From the NCBI GenBank assembly GCA_947370975.1, contig CANBNG010000015.1:50491-114490 (forward strand): DNA of 64,000 nucleotides. Direction: 5' to 3'. This DNA comes from Beijerinckiaceae bacterium (GTDB lineage Bacteria; Pseudomonadota; Alphaproteobacteria; Rhizobiales; Beijerinckiaceae). The translations under genes were made by a program, and so were the position numbers. The notes beneath the pieces were generated by a model. The model searched no databases, had not been told where the DNA came from, and worked only from the letters and a program-made list of their open reading frames with translations. How positions within the stretch are numbered: position 1 is the first letter of the stretch; every line of letters starts with the position of its first letter. Shown here piece after piece: positions 24,975-33,917 of the stretch.

Positions 24975-25616
24975 TCAAGCCTCGAGCGCGGGCATATCTT
25001 CCAGGTTTGTCGCGCCGCCCGGTTTCAGGGGTGAAAAGCTGAACCGGTGAAAGGGGCTTGGTCCGTGCGTGGCAAGCGCTGCAAGGTGAAGGCGGGTGGC
25101 ATAGCCCGCATGCTGGGCAAAGCCATAGGCGGGGTATTTTTCACCCAGACGGCGCATCAATCGGTCGCGCGTGACCTTGGCAATAATCGAGGCCGCAGCG
25201 ATGGAAAAAGATGTGCCATCGCCTTTCACGATTGCCTCGCCCGGACAGCAGAGCCCCGCCGGCAGGTCGGAGCCATCGACCAGCACATGCATCGGGGTGA
25301 GTGACAGGCCGGCGGCCGCCCGGCACATGGCGGCAAGTGTCGCTTGGCGGATATTGATCCGGTCAATCTCGCGCGCCGACGCCAGCGCCACGCTGACGCA
25401 GAGCGCCTTGGCCATGATGATGCGATAGAGCCGCTCGCGCTCCTCGGCATCGAGTACTTTGGAATCATCGAGCCCGCGCGGCAGATTGGCGGGATCGAGA
25501 ATGACCGCAGCCACCGCGACCGGACCGGCGAGCGGACCCCGCCCGGCCTCGTCAATGCCAGCCACCGGCCAGCGGCCTTCCTTCAAGTGCCGTCGTTCGA
25601 TGCGGAAATGCGGCAT
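24975..25616 (-). CDS. rnhB: Ribonuclease HII
   Basis: Removes RNA from RNA-DNA hybrids and single ribonucleotides in DNA. 213 residues from the ATG at 25614-25616. The active-site carboxylates are visible in GIDEAGRGPLAGP (Asp-Glu), the LDDSK block and VLVDGSDLP (Asp); SIIAKVTRDRLM supplies the remaining Asp. An ORF extension upstream to 25976 is non-coding and overlaps the VOC gene. It lies upstream of ccrM with 157 bp between. Confidence 0.95.
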   Translation of the reverse strand: MPHFRIERRHLKEGRWPVAGIDEAGRGPLAGPVAVAAVILDPANLPRGLDDSKVLDAEERERLYRIIMAKALCVSVALASAREIDRINIRQATLAAMCRAAAGLSLTPMHVLVDGSDLPAGLCCPGEAIVKGDGTSFSIAAASIIAKVTRDRLMRRLGEKYPAYGFAQHAGYATRLHLAALATHGPSPFHRFSFSPLKPGGATNLEDMPALEA

Positions 25617-25695
25617 GGTCCAGCGGCGCTTCGGTTTGGAAAAGGGTGAGACCTTTTCTGCCCCCTGCGCCCCTGCGTGTAAAGCTGGCGGCGGT

Positions 25696-26157
25696 TCACC
25701 GCTCGGGTTTGATGCTGCCGTCGACCGCCGGAATGAGGCGGGGATCGTGCAGAATGGTCCAGATATGTCCGTCGGGATCGGCAAAGACACCGCTTGCTCC
25801 GGCAGCATCCGAGGTTTTGTCGCGCCGCCCGAAGGAATCGGCGGCTGCCGCGCGCAAGATGCGACCGCCCGCCTTGCGCGCCTGGGCCATGGCAAAGCCA
25901 ACGCCCTCCGCCGTCCCATAATTCTGGGTGAAGACGCAAAAGCCCGTCTCCTGCGCGGGCGGCTGAGCGCCAACATCCTGCGCTAGCGCATCGGCGGGGT
26001 GGAGCATGAGCACGAGATTGTTGAGCTCGAACACCGACACCGCCCGCGTGCTCGCCTGCCCGGTGCGCCGCCAGCCGAGCATTTCGTAAAAGACAGTTGC
26101 GCGCTCCACGCTGCGCACGCCCAGTGACAAAGATGAAATGCCAGGAAAAACGCGCAT
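25696..26157 (-). CDS. VOC (glyoxalase/bleomycin resistance fold) family protein
   Basis: 153 residues with two beta-alpha-beta-beta-beta modules: ISSLSLGVRSVERATVFYEMLGWR at the start and AGASGVFADPDGHIWTILHDP at the end. The DPDGHIWTI block is typical of VOC metal-site strands. Start ATG at 26155-26157 with AAGGAG 6-8 nt upstream. Enzyme activity unknown; fosfomycin/bleomycin-type binding or a small dioxygenase/lyase cannot be told apart. It lies 31 bp after the radical SAM gene in the same direction, so it may share the LexA-controlled transcript. Confidence 0.8.
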   Translation of the reverse strand: MRVFPGISSLSLGVRSVERATVFYEMLGWRRTGQASTRAVSVFELNNLVLMLHPADALAQDVGAQPPAQETGFCVFTQNYGTAEGVGFAMAQARKAGGRILRAAAADSFGRRDKTSDAAGASGVFADPDGHIWTILHDPRLIPAVDGSIKPER

Positions 26158-26188
26158 GACAAACTCCTTCACACTTGAAAAAACACCT

Positions 26189-27349
26189 TCAGAAAAGGGA
26201 TAATTGCGCGCCGGGCTTTTGCGGCGCGTTGAAAAGATCGATGCGCAAACGGCGCTTGTCCTGATTGAGGCCGAGAGCCTTGCAGGCGATTTCAAACCGC
26301 CGCGCCGTCATCCAGGCATAGGGCCCGGTGCCCGTCATGCGTTTGCCCCAGGCCGCGTCATAGGCCTTGCCCTCGCGCATCGAGCGCACGAGCGACAGCA
26401 CGTGGCGATATTTGTCGGGGAAATGGGCGAGCAGCCATTGGCCAAAAATATCTTCGACTTCAAGCGGCAGGCGCAGCATCACGTAGCCTGCCTCGCGCGC
26501 GCCTGCCTCATGCGCGCGCCGCAAGATGGTCTCCATCTCCGCATCGGTGACGGCAGGAATGATCGGCGCGACCATGACCTGGGCTGGAATGCCAGCCTCT
26601 GCGAGCTGCCGGATGGCGTCGAGCCGACGCTGCGGTGTCGAGGCGCGCGGCTCCATCGTGCGGGCCAGCGCACGGTCGAGCGTGGTGATGGAGAGAGCGA
26701 CCTTGGCCAGCCCCTTAGCCGCCATGGGCGCAAGCAGGTCGATATCGCGCGTCACCAAGGCCGATTTCGTGACAATGCCGACCGGATGATTGAACCGCGC
26801 GAGCACCTCCAGCACTGAGCGCATGATGCGGTGCTGTTTCTCGATCGGCTGATAGGGATCGGTATTGGTGCCGATGGCGATGGTTCTTGGCTGGTAATTG
26901 GGCGCGGAAAGTTCGCGCTCCAGAAGCTCCGCCGCGCCGTCTTTCACAAACAGGCGCGTCTCGAAATCAAGCCCCGGCGAGAGACCCATATAGGCGTGGG
27001 TGGGCCGCGCAAAACAATAGACGCAGCCATGTTCGCAGCCCCGATAGGGATTGATCGACCGGTCGAAAGAAATGTCGGGCGATTCATTGCGCGTGATGAT
27101 TTTCTTCGGGCGCTCATGGGTGATTTCGGTGCGGAAGACCTCGAGCTGTTCGAGCCCGCTCCAGCCATCGTCCACATCCTCGCGCCGCTCGCCTTCGAAC
27201 CGCCCGGAGGGGTTGCTCAGCGCGCCGCGCCCGCGCCGCCGCTCCTGCGCGGCCGCGGCCACCGGTTCAGCTTTGCGAATAATGCGCGGCTCTGCCAGCG
27301 CCGCCGGCGCCGGGCTTGCCTCACTCTGCTGATGCGCGATGCGCGCCAT
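26189..27349 (-). CDS. PA0069-family radical SAM protein (SplB-like)
   Basis: 386 residues with the radical SAM cluster motif CEHGCVYC (CX3CX2C) after NPYRGC, then the FARPTHAYMGLSPGLDFETRLFVK block, GTNTDPYQP and GIVTKSALVTRDIDLL. This pattern is the PA0069 family, related to spore photoproduct lyase but of unproven function; DNA repair has been suspected. The N-terminal 60 residues are charged and probably flexible. ATG at 27347-27349. A perfect LexA box lies 48 bp upstream, supporting a damage-response role. Confidence 0.87.
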   Translation of the reverse strand: MARIAHQQSEASPAPAALAEPRIIRKAEPVAAAAQERRRGRGALSNPSGRFEGERREDVDDGWSGLEQLEVFRTEITHERPKKIITRNESPDISFDRSINPYRGCEHGCVYCFARPTHAYMGLSPGLDFETRLFVKDGAAELLERELSAPNYQPRTIAIGTNTDPYQPIEKQHRIMRSVLEVLARFNHPVGIVTKSALVTRDIDLLAPMAAKGLAKVALSITTLDRALARTMEPRASTPQRRLDAIRQLAEAGIPAQVMVAPIIPAVTDAEMETILRRAHEAGAREAGYVMLRLPLEVEDIFGQWLLAHFPDKYRHVLSLVRSMREGKAYDAAWGKRMTGTGPYAWMTARRFEIACKALGLNQDKRRLRIDLFNAPQKPGAQLSLF

Positions 27350-27396
27350 GCGCTTGGGCTCTTGGTTCGAGATCAGCTGCCGATGCAGAATATCAA

Positions 27397-27411
27397 GAAC
27401 AAATAGTGAAC
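27397..27411. promoter_or_regulatory. LexA box (GAAC-N7-GAAC)
   Basis: GAACAAATAGTGAAC on the plus strand, i.e. GTTC-N7-GTTC on the minus strand, the exact alphaproteobacterial LexA operator. It lies between the divergent radical SAM gene (start 48 bp away) and the glycosyltransferase-like gene (start 74 bp away). On the minus strand TATTCT follows at promoter distance, so the box would cover the spacer/-35 of the radical SAM promoter. Confidence 0.85.
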
Positions 27412-27484
27412 AAAAAGGAGCGCGTCAAGCGGGCCTGTGGAGATCCGAGGTTTCTCTCGCCAAGCCTGTGGTGTAGGAATGGCC

Positions 27485-28003
27485 ATGCTCTCCGCTCTCG
27501 TCCTTGCCGCAGATGCCCGCACGCCCCAGTCCGCACCCGATGCGGTGGTGCGCACGCTTGCAGCCCTCGTGCCTGCGGCCATCGAGGGCCTGTTGCGCGA
27601 TGTCACGCTGGCCGGCCTTGCGGGAAGCGAGCTTGCCAAGATCGCCGATCACGCAGGCTGCGAATTTCTGGAAAGCGCGCAGGGCGCATCGGTGCTCAGC
27701 GAGGGGCTGAAACTTACGCGCGGGCCCCATCTGCTGGTGCTGCGCGCGGGCCGCGTGCCGGAGCCTGGCTTCATCGAAGAGATTGGCGATTTTCTGGCTC
27801 GCAGCGATGCCGCGCGCGGTGCGCTGATGCGTGAGGCCCCCGAGACCTTTCTCGCCCGCACCTTTCCCGGCCTTGCCCCCGCAGTTGGCCTTGTTGCCGC
27901 GCGTCAGCGCATGATCGATGCGCAGGCGCAAGATCTCGCAGGCCTTGTGCGCGCGTTGCGTCCCGCACTCACCCTGCGTGCGCGCGGCCGCCGGGTGGAT
28001 TGA
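27485..28003 (+). CDS. Small glycosyltransferase-like protein (degenerate family 2 type)
   Basis: 172 residues starting MLSALVLAADARTPQSAPDAVVRTLAALVPAAIEGLLRDV, which mirrors the opening of family 2 glycosyltransferases (strand, then helix, then V/A-rich strand). The metal-binding DXD is not apparent: the region reads LLVLRAGRVPEPGFIEEIGD. This suggests a non-catalytic relative. ATG 27485 has AGGA 6-7 nt upstream; ATG 27479 is the alternative. It is divergent from the LexA-linked radical SAM gene and convergent with moaB. Confidence 0.65.
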   Translation: MLSALVLAADARTPQSAPDAVVRTLAALVPAAIEGLLRDVTLAGLAGSELAKIADHAGCEFLESAQGASVLSEGLKLTRGPHLLVLRAGRVPEPGFIEEIGDFLARSDAARGALMREAPETFLARTFPGLAPAVGLVAARQRMIDAQAQDLAGLVRALRPALTLRARGRRVD

Positions 28004-28009
28004 GGTTGG

Positions 28010-28561
28010 CTACTTCGCCTTGCCGCGCCGCAGATGCTCGTCGAGCCGGGGCATGATTTCCACGAAATTGCAGGGGCGGTGGCGATAGTCGAGCTGCTGG
28101 GCCAGAATGCCATCCCATGCATCCTTGCAGGCGCCGGGCGAGCCGGGCAGCACGAAAATATAGGTCGCGCCCGCAACCCCGCCCGTGGCGCGCGACTGGA
28201 TCGTCGAGGTGCCTATCTTGTCGTAGGACATGCGGTGGAACACGGCAGAAAAGCCGTCCATCTTTTTCTCGAGCAAGGGCTCGATGGCCTCGGGCGTGAC
28301 ATCGCGGCCGGTAAAGCCCGTGCCGCCCGTGGTGATGATGACGTCAATCGCGGGATCGGCAATCCAGCCGCGCACGATGGTGCGGATCTCTTCGATCTCG
28401 TCATGCACGATGGCCCGCGCGCCAAGCGTGTGCCCGGCGGCGGTCAATCTGCCCACCAAAGTATCGCCCGATTTGTCCTCGGCCAGCGCGCGCGTGTCGG
28501 AGACCGTGAGCACGGCAATCGAGAGCGGAATGAAGGTCAGGCTTTCGTCAATGCCAGGCAT
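28010..28561 (-). CDS. moaB: Molybdenum cofactor biosynthesis protein B
   Basis: MoaB/Mog-like molybdopterin adenylyltransferase family. 183 residues: IAVLTVSDTRALAEDKSGDTL, the TTGGTGFTGRDVTPEAIEPLL block and FVLPGSPGACKDAWDGILAQQLDYRHRPCNFVEIMP. It acts in, or near, adenylation of molybdopterin. Last gene of a probable UDG - zinc peptidase - moaB run on the minus strand, 13 bp after the peptidase. Confidence 0.93.
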   Translation of the reverse strand: MPGIDESLTFIPLSIAVLTVSDTRALAEDKSGDTLVGRLTAAGHTLGARAIVHDEIEEIRTIVRGWIADPAIDVIITTGGTGFTGRDVTPEAIEPLLEKKMDGFSAVFHRMSYDKIGTSTIQSRATGGVAGATYIFVLPGSPGACKDAWDGILAQQLDYRHRPCNFVEIMPRLDEHLRRGKAK

Positions 28562-28574
28562 GTTGCTCTTTCAC

Positions 28575-29474
28575 TCAGCGGGCGAATGTATTGCAGGCAT
28601 CGACCTTGCCTGACTCGAGGCCGCGTTTCAGCCAGTTTATGCGCTGGGCGGACGATCCATGGGTGAAACTGTCGGGAACGACTGTGCCGCGCGCACTTTG
28701 TTGCAGGCGGTCATCGCCGATGGCCTGAGCTGTCGCAACGGCTTTTTCGAGATCGCCCTGTTCGAGAATTTTCCATTTGCGGTCTGCATTGGCGGCCCAG
28801 ACGCCAGCGAGGCAATCAGCCATCAATTCGATGCGCACGGAAATGCGGTTGGCATCGGCACGGTCGCCCGCCGCCTGCTGCGCGCCTTGCGCGCGTTTGA
28901 GAATGCCGAGCTGGTTCTCGATATGGTGGCCGATCTCATGCGCGATGACATAGGCATAGGCGAAATCGCCGCCACCACCGAGCTTGCGCTTCATGTCATT
29001 GAAGAAGGACGTGTCGAGATAGACCTTCTGGTCGACCGGGCAATAGAAGGGGCCCATTGCCGATTGCGCGCGCCCGCAGGCGGACGCCGTCTGACCATCG
29101 AAGAGCACGAGGCGCGGGGGCGTATATTTGATGCCCTTCTGCGCAGGCAGGATCTCGGACCAGACATCCTCGGTCTGGGCCACGACAGCGGAGACGAAGC
29201 GGCCTGTCTGGTCGGAGGGTGGGGCCGTCGGGCGGCTGGTGCGCGGGGCCTGCTGTTCGGCGTAATTCGAGCGCGTGCCGCCAGCCATTTCCGCGCCACT
29301 GATGAGGATGCGCGGATCGATCCCCAGCGCATAGCCGAGAATGCCCAGCACGATGATCGTGCCAATGCCAAGCCCGCCGCCACCGATGGGCAGGCCGATC
29401 CCTCCGCCGCCGCCCCCGCCGTCACCACGGCGGTCCTCGATATTGTCGGACTGGCGGAAATCATCCCATCTCAT
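28575..29474 (-). CDS. Neutral zinc metallopeptidase (YpfJ family)
   Basis: 299 residues: a short cytoplasmic N-terminus MRWDDFRQSDNIEDRRG, a Gly-rich stretch, one membrane helix (about 38-58, GTIIVLGILGYALGIDPRIL) and a zincin domain with HExxH in YVIAHEIGHHIENQLG. Family members are membrane-anchored metallopeptidases of poorly known substrate. Start at the ATG 29472-29474, 7 nt after GGGAG. It lies between the UDG and moaB genes. Confidence 0.88.
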   Translation of the reverse strand: MRWDDFRQSDNIEDRRGDGGGGGGGIGLPIGGGGLGIGTIIVLGILGYALGIDPRILISGAEMAGGTRSNYAEQQAPRTSRPTAPPSDQTGRFVSAVVAQTEDVWSEILPAQKGIKYTPPRLVLFDGQTASACGRAQSAMGPFYCPVDQKVYLDTSFFNDMKRKLGGGGDFAYAYVIAHEIGHHIENQLGILKRAQGAQQAAGDRADANRISVRIELMADCLAGVWAANADRKWKILEQGDLEKAVATAQAIGDDRLQQSARGTVVPDSFTHGSSAQRINWLKRGLESGKVDACNTFAR

Positions 29475-29532
29475 CGACATTCTCCCGTGCGGCTTTGCTT
29501 GTTGCAAACGCAACGCCCGCGCATGTGATCCC

Positions 29533-30450
29533 TCAGGCGAGCCCGTGTTCGCTGAGCGCCTTTTTCAAAGCCCGCAGATCGGCCCAGGCATAGCGTTTCG
29601 CCGTCGGGGACTTCAGCAGATAATCGGGGTGAAACATGGCCATGGCGGGGACGTTTTGCGAGCCCTGCACAGCAAGTTCAAACCATTTTCCGCGCGTGCG
29701 CGGAATGGGCTCGCGCGAACCCAGCAGGTTGCGCGTCGGCAGATCCCCCAGCGCGACAACAAGCGCGGGGCGGGCAAGCTCGATATAGCGCTGCACGAAG
29801 ACGCCGCAGAGGGCGAGTTCGGGAGGCGTCGGCGGCCGCGCGCCCGGCGGTCGCCAGGGCACGAAATTGACAAGATGCAGCCCCGTCCGGTCGAGGCCGA
29901 TGGATTTCAGCATTTTATCGAGGAACAGCCCCGTGCGCCCGCAGAGCACGCGGCCCTCGCGGTCATCCTCTGCACCGGGCACATCGCCAACGATCATGAT
30001 CTTTGCGCCCGCGCCGCTTTCGGCAAAGGCGAGATGGCTCGCGCCGCGCTTGAGCACGCAGCCCTCGAAACTCTCCATCGCGGCGATCAGCGCCTCGATT
30101 GTCTGTGCCTGCGCAGCCAGTTGGCGGGCCTCGGCCAGCGCCTCCTCGGGCGCAATCGCCCCTTGGGTCGGGGCCGCGCGGATGGGTGCGGGCGGTGCAG
30201 AGGCAAGTCTCGGGGCGGTGCGGCCGGTGCGCGGGGCGGAGGGGTCTTGCGTTGCAACGGCGGTCGCAGGCGCGCTCTCGGGGGCGGGCGCGCGGTCTGC
30301 TTTTGCGGCGCTTTCGGCAAAATGGTCGCGCGGGTCTGCGCCGACCGCGATATCCACGCCCATATCCACATACCAGCGCAACACGGCGGCGAGTTCACCC
30401 GCGCTCGCCCCGCTCATCTTGCCGGCTGAAATTTCCTGATCGGACAGCAT
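29533..30450 (-). CDS. Uracil-DNA glycosylase family 4-like protein, lacking two Fe-S cysteines
   Basis: Removes uracil from DNA. 305 residues from ATG 30450 (a GTG at 30465 is the alternative). A long Ala/Pro-rich N-terminal linker of about 110 residues precedes the UDG fold: IMIVGDVPGAEDDREGRVLCGRTG, NFVPWRPPGARPPTPPE, ALVVALGDLPTRNLLG and MFHPDYLL. The family 4 Fe-S ligands are C-X2-C plus two more; here only GCVLK (second Cys replaced by Lys) and PWRPP (Cys replaced by Trp) appear, with ALC keeping the last. Motif A has D where GEGPG has E. Alphaproteobacterial homologues share much of this, so a cluster-less or altered clade is likely. Confidence 0.82.
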   Translation of the reverse strand: MLSDQEISAGKMSGASAGELAAVLRWYVDMGVDIAVGADPRDHFAESAAKADRAPAPESAPATAVATQDPSAPRTGRTAPRLASAPPAPIRAAPTQGAIAPEEALAEARQLAAQAQTIEALIAAMESFEGCVLKRGASHLAFAESGAGAKIMIVGDVPGAEDDREGRVLCGRTGLFLDKMLKSIGLDRTGLHLVNFVPWRPPGARPPTPPELALCGVFVQRYIELARPALVVALGDLPTRNLLGSREPIPRTRGKWFELAVQGSQNVPAMAMFHPDYLLKSPTAKRYAWADLRALKKALSEHGLA

Positions 30451-30638
30451 GGCTCTCTTTAACACCTTCGGCGCGGTTGCGCGAAGTTTCCGGCTCGCTA
30501 CAAGGGTGCTCTTTCCCCCGCCTTGCGGCGAGGGGGCGATTGTTTACTTATGAACCCCGGTGTGGCTGCGCCAGAGGCGCGGGGCTTGCATGGGGTTTTG
30601 CGCGGGGGGCGTTCCCGCGTCGCAAGGAGATGGGCGAG

Positions 30639-32321
30639 ATGGGAATATCTGAGTCTGCCGAACTGCCGCCGCGCGAGGGCATGGACTTCGATGTCGTCGT
30701 GGTGGGCGCTGGCCCGGCCGGCCTTGCCGCCGCGATCAGGCTCAAGCAGCTCGCCCCCGAGACCAGCGTGGTGGTGGTCGAGAAGGGCTCCGAGGTCGGC
30801 GCGCATATTCTTTCAGGCGCGGTCATCGACCCCGTCGGCCTCGACAAATTGCTGCCAGACTGGCGCGCAGATGCCGAGCGCCCGCTCAAGACGCAAGTGA
30901 CGCAGGATCGCTTCTATCTTCTGGGGCCCTCCGGCGGCTTGCGTCTGCCCAATATTCTGATGCCGCGGCTCATGAACAATCACGGCAATTTCGTTGGCTC
31001 GCTCGCCAATGTGACGCGCTATCTCAGCCGCTGCGCCGAGGCTTTGGGCGTTGAAATCTATCCCGGCTTTGCTGCCGCCGAAGTGCTTTACGGCGACCAG
31101 GGCGAAGTCGTCGGCGTGGCCACCGGCGACATGGGCGTGGGGCGCGATGGCGAGGTGAAGGATTCATTCACGCGCGGCATGGAATTGCGCGGCAAATATA
31201 CATTCTTCGCCGAAGGCGCGCGCGGATCGCTCGCCAAAATGGTGATTGCAAAATATGCGCTCGACGCCGATCGCGAGCCGCAGAAATATGGCATTGGCCT
31301 GAAGGAGCTCTGGCAGATCGATCCGGCCAGGCATCAGCCGGGTCTCGTCACCCATTCCTTCGGCTGGCCGCTCGATGCCTCCACCGGCGGCGGGTCGTTT
31401 CTCTATCATCTCGAAGATGGGCTCGTGTCGGTGGGCTTTGTCGTCCATCTCAATTACGCAAATCCGACGCTCTCTCCCTTCGATGAATTCCAGCGTTTCA
31501 AGACGCATCCCGCCATCGCACCCACTTTCGAGGGCGCCAAGCGCATCGCCTATGGCGCGCGCGCGATCACCGAAGGTGGCTGGCAATCGGTGCCAAAACT
31601 CTGCTTTCCCGGTGGCGTGCTGCTTGGCTGTTCGGCGGGCTTTGTCAATGTGCCGCGCATCAAGGGCTCGCATAATGCGATCCTCTCAGGCATGCAGGCG
31701 GCAGAACATGCGGTTGCCGCTCTGGCGCAGGGCCGCGCGCATGACGAGCTCAGCGGTTATGAAAACGAATGGCGCGCCAGCGAGATTGGCCGCGATCTTT
31801 ACCCCGTGCGTAACGTCAAGCCGCTGTGGTCGAAGCTTGGCACGTTTCTGGGCATTGGGCTTGGTGGCCTCGACATGTGGCTCAACCAGATTTTCGGCGG
31901 CTCGCCCTTTGGCACGCTGAAACATGGCAAGCCCGATCACGCGACGCTCAAGCCGCTCAGCGCCGTCAAGCCGATTGTCTATCCCAAGCCGGACGGCAAG
32001 ATTTCCTTCGACAAATTGTCCTCGGTCTTTCTCTCGAGCACCAATCACGAGGAAGATCAGCCGGTCCATTTGAAGCTGAAAGATCCCAACGTGCCGGTGC
32101 GCGACAATCTTCCGCTCTATGGCGAGCCTGCGCGGCTCTATTGCCCGGCGGGCGTTTACGAGATCGTCTATGGCGATGAGGCCGCGAAGACAGATCCGCG
32201 CTTTGTCATCAACGCGCAAAATTGCGTCCATTGCAAAACGTGCGACATCAAGGATCCCGCGCAAAACATCGTCTGGGCGACGCCCGAGGGCGGCGGCGGG
32301 CCGAATTATCCCAACATGTGA
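30639..32321 (+). CDS. Electron-transfer flavoprotein:ubiquinone oxidoreductase
   Basis: Passes electrons from ETF, reduced by acyl-CoA and other flavin dehydrogenases, to ubiquinone in the inner membrane. 560 residues: N-terminal FAD dinucleotide motif VVVGAGPAGLAAAIRLK (22-38), the ubiquinone/membrane-binding middle part, and a C-terminal [4Fe-4S] domain with cysteines in YCPAGVYE and NCVHCKTCDIKDP. ATG 30639 lies 9 nt after AAGGAG; the long upstream ORF extension is not coding. The acyl-CoA dehydrogenase at 41612 is a likely electron source. ETF subunits are not in the window. Confidence 0.95.
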   Translation: MGISESAELPPREGMDFDVVVVGAGPAGLAAAIRLKQLAPETSVVVVEKGSEVGAHILSGAVIDPVGLDKLLPDWRADAERPLKTQVTQDRFYLLGPSGGLRLPNILMPRLMNNHGNFVGSLANVTRYLSRCAEALGVEIYPGFAAAEVLYGDQGEVVGVATGDMGVGRDGEVKDSFTRGMELRGKYTFFAEGARGSLAKMVIAKYALDADREPQKYGIGLKELWQIDPARHQPGLVTHSFGWPLDASTGGGSFLYHLEDGLVSVGFVVHLNYANPTLSPFDEFQRFKTHPAIAPTFEGAKRIAYGARAITEGGWQSVPKLCFPGGVLLGCSAGFVNVPRIKGSHNAILSGMQAAEHAVAALAQGRAHDELSGYENEWRASEIGRDLYPVRNVKPLWSKLGTFLGIGLGGLDMWLNQIFGGSPFGTLKHGKPDHATLKPLSAVKPIVYPKPDGKISFDKLSSVFLSSTNHEEDQPVHLKLKDPNVPVRDNLPLYGEPARLYCPAGVYEIVYGDEAAKTDPRFVINAQNCVHCKTCDIKDPAQNIVWATPEGGGGPNYPNM

Positions 32322-32324
32322 GGA

Positions 32325-33797
32325 TCAACGATCGTGGCTTGAAAGCAGGGGCTTTTCATCGAGCATCAGCAAAGCCACGAGCGATATTGTCAGGCATAGC
32401 GCGCCGACGAGAAACAATGTGCGGAAGGCGCTTGCCGCAGCCGCCATGTCTTCCATCCGGGCGAGCGCCTGTGTCGCGTTGGTAGAGCCGGTCAGATCGA
32501 CCGGCAGGACATGCAGCACAATGACGCCGAAGACGGCGACGATCAGCGTCGTCATCAGGCCCCGTCCGAAGGACATGGCGCCAATCGCCGTGCCGAGCTG
32601 ATGGGGCAAGACGGCGTTCTGCATCGCCACCGTCGTGACGGGTGCGACGGGGCCAAAGCTGAAGCCCCAGATGCCGAGCACGATCTGCAATTCAACCGCG
32701 CCCAGCCCCTCGCTATGCAGGGCGAGCCAGAGCGTCGCGCCAATGCAGACGATGAGCGAGACAATCGGCGTGCGTTTGTAATGGGTGATGCGCGAGGTCA
32801 CTTGCGCGCCAAAAAGCGCCCCTACATTGACCGCGCCCATGACGATCATGAGTGAGAGGCCCGATTGCGTCGGGCTCAAATGCGCCATCGTCTGGAGCCA
32901 GATTGGCAGATAGATATTGAGCCCGACAATGGCGCCCCAGCCAAAAGCGTTGGAGAGGATCGAGATCCTGACAACGGGGTTGGAGACGACATCGAGCGGG
33001 ATCAGTGGCTCGGGCGCTGTCAGCAGACGCCGCACGAAGGCAAACCAGAGCGCGCCTGAAAGCAGCGTGAGGCCGACAATTGCGGGCGAGTGCCAGGCGT
33101 AAGTCTTGCCGCCGGTGCTCAGCGCAAACATGAAGCTCAGACTTGCGGCCACAATCAGCAGAGCGCCCAGCAGATCGAGCTTGTGATAGCGATGGCGGCG
33201 CGGCAATTTCTTGAGCAGTCGACTTGTGATGAGGATCGCCAGCAGGCCAAGCGGCACGCCCGCCCAGAAGATCGCGGTCCAATGGACATATTGCGCGAAG
33301 AAGCCGCCGAGCACCGGGCCCAGCGCACCGGCGGAAATATAAACAAGCGAAAAATAGGTGTAATAGCGCGCGCGCATTTTTGGCGGCGCGAGATCGCCAA
33401 GCACGGTTGCCGGCACCGAGGTCAGGCCGCCCGCGGCAACGCCCTGCACGGCGCGTGCGATGACCAGCGTGGCAAGGTTTGGCGCGAGCGCGCAAGCGAC
33501 CGATCCGGCGATGAAGATCCAGAGACTGACCTGCAAGGTCGCCTGACGGCCGTGGGTGTCGCTGAATTTGCCAAACAGCGGCGTGGATGCCGTCTGCGTC
33601 AGAAGATAGGCGGTGATGATCCATGACAGATCCCCGCTTGTCCCAAAGGCGTGGCCGATGGTTGGCAGGGCGCTGGCCACGATGGTCTGTGAAATCGCGC
33701 CCAGAAACAGAGGCAGCAGGACACCGAAGATAATGACCATCGTCTCGCGATGCGAGAGCGGCTGCTGTTTTGGAACGCCGGCCGCTGTTGCATTCAT
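32325..33797 (-). CDS. MFS transporter, DHA2 (14-helix drug/H+ antiporter) type
   Basis: 490 residues with about 14 membrane helices. Family marks include SWIITAYLLTQTASTPLFGKFSDTHGRQATL (loop 2-3 motif A) and RAVQGVAAGGLTSVPATVLGDLAPPKMRARY. The DHA2 group exports drugs and other hydrophobic compounds with protons. Start ATG 33795-33797; a longer ORF reading to 34037 runs into the divergent MFS gene. The 120-bp gap to the second transporter must hold both promoters. Confidence 0.9.
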   Translation of the reverse strand: MNATAAGVPKQQPLSHRETMVIIFGVLLPLFLGAISQTIVASALPTIGHAFGTSGDLSWIITAYLLTQTASTPLFGKFSDTHGRQATLQVSLWIFIAGSVACALAPNLATLVIARAVQGVAAGGLTSVPATVLGDLAPPKMRARYYTYFSLVYISAGALGPVLGGFFAQYVHWTAIFWAGVPLGLLAILITSRLLKKLPRRHRYHKLDLLGALLIVAASLSFMFALSTGGKTYAWHSPAIVGLTLLSGALWFAFVRRLLTAPEPLIPLDVVSNPVVRISILSNAFGWGAIVGLNIYLPIWLQTMAHLSPTQSGLSLMIVMGAVNVGALFGAQVTSRITHYKRTPIVSLIVCIGATLWLALHSEGLGAVELQIVLGIWGFSFGPVAPVTTVAMQNAVLPHQLGTAIGAMSFGRGLMTTLIVAVFGVIVLHVLPVDLTGSTNATQALARMEDMAAAASAFRTLFLVGALCLTISLVALLMLDEKPLLSSHDR

Positions 33798-33917
33798 GAG
33801 GGTTCGGGATCCTGGTCTTTTTGCTGGCGGCGACAGGGCGCACAAGGTAACCATCGGAAGTAAACATGACCAGAGACAAGTCGGCCCTCTGTCCGGCAGG
33901 GTCGCACGGAGGGTGGC

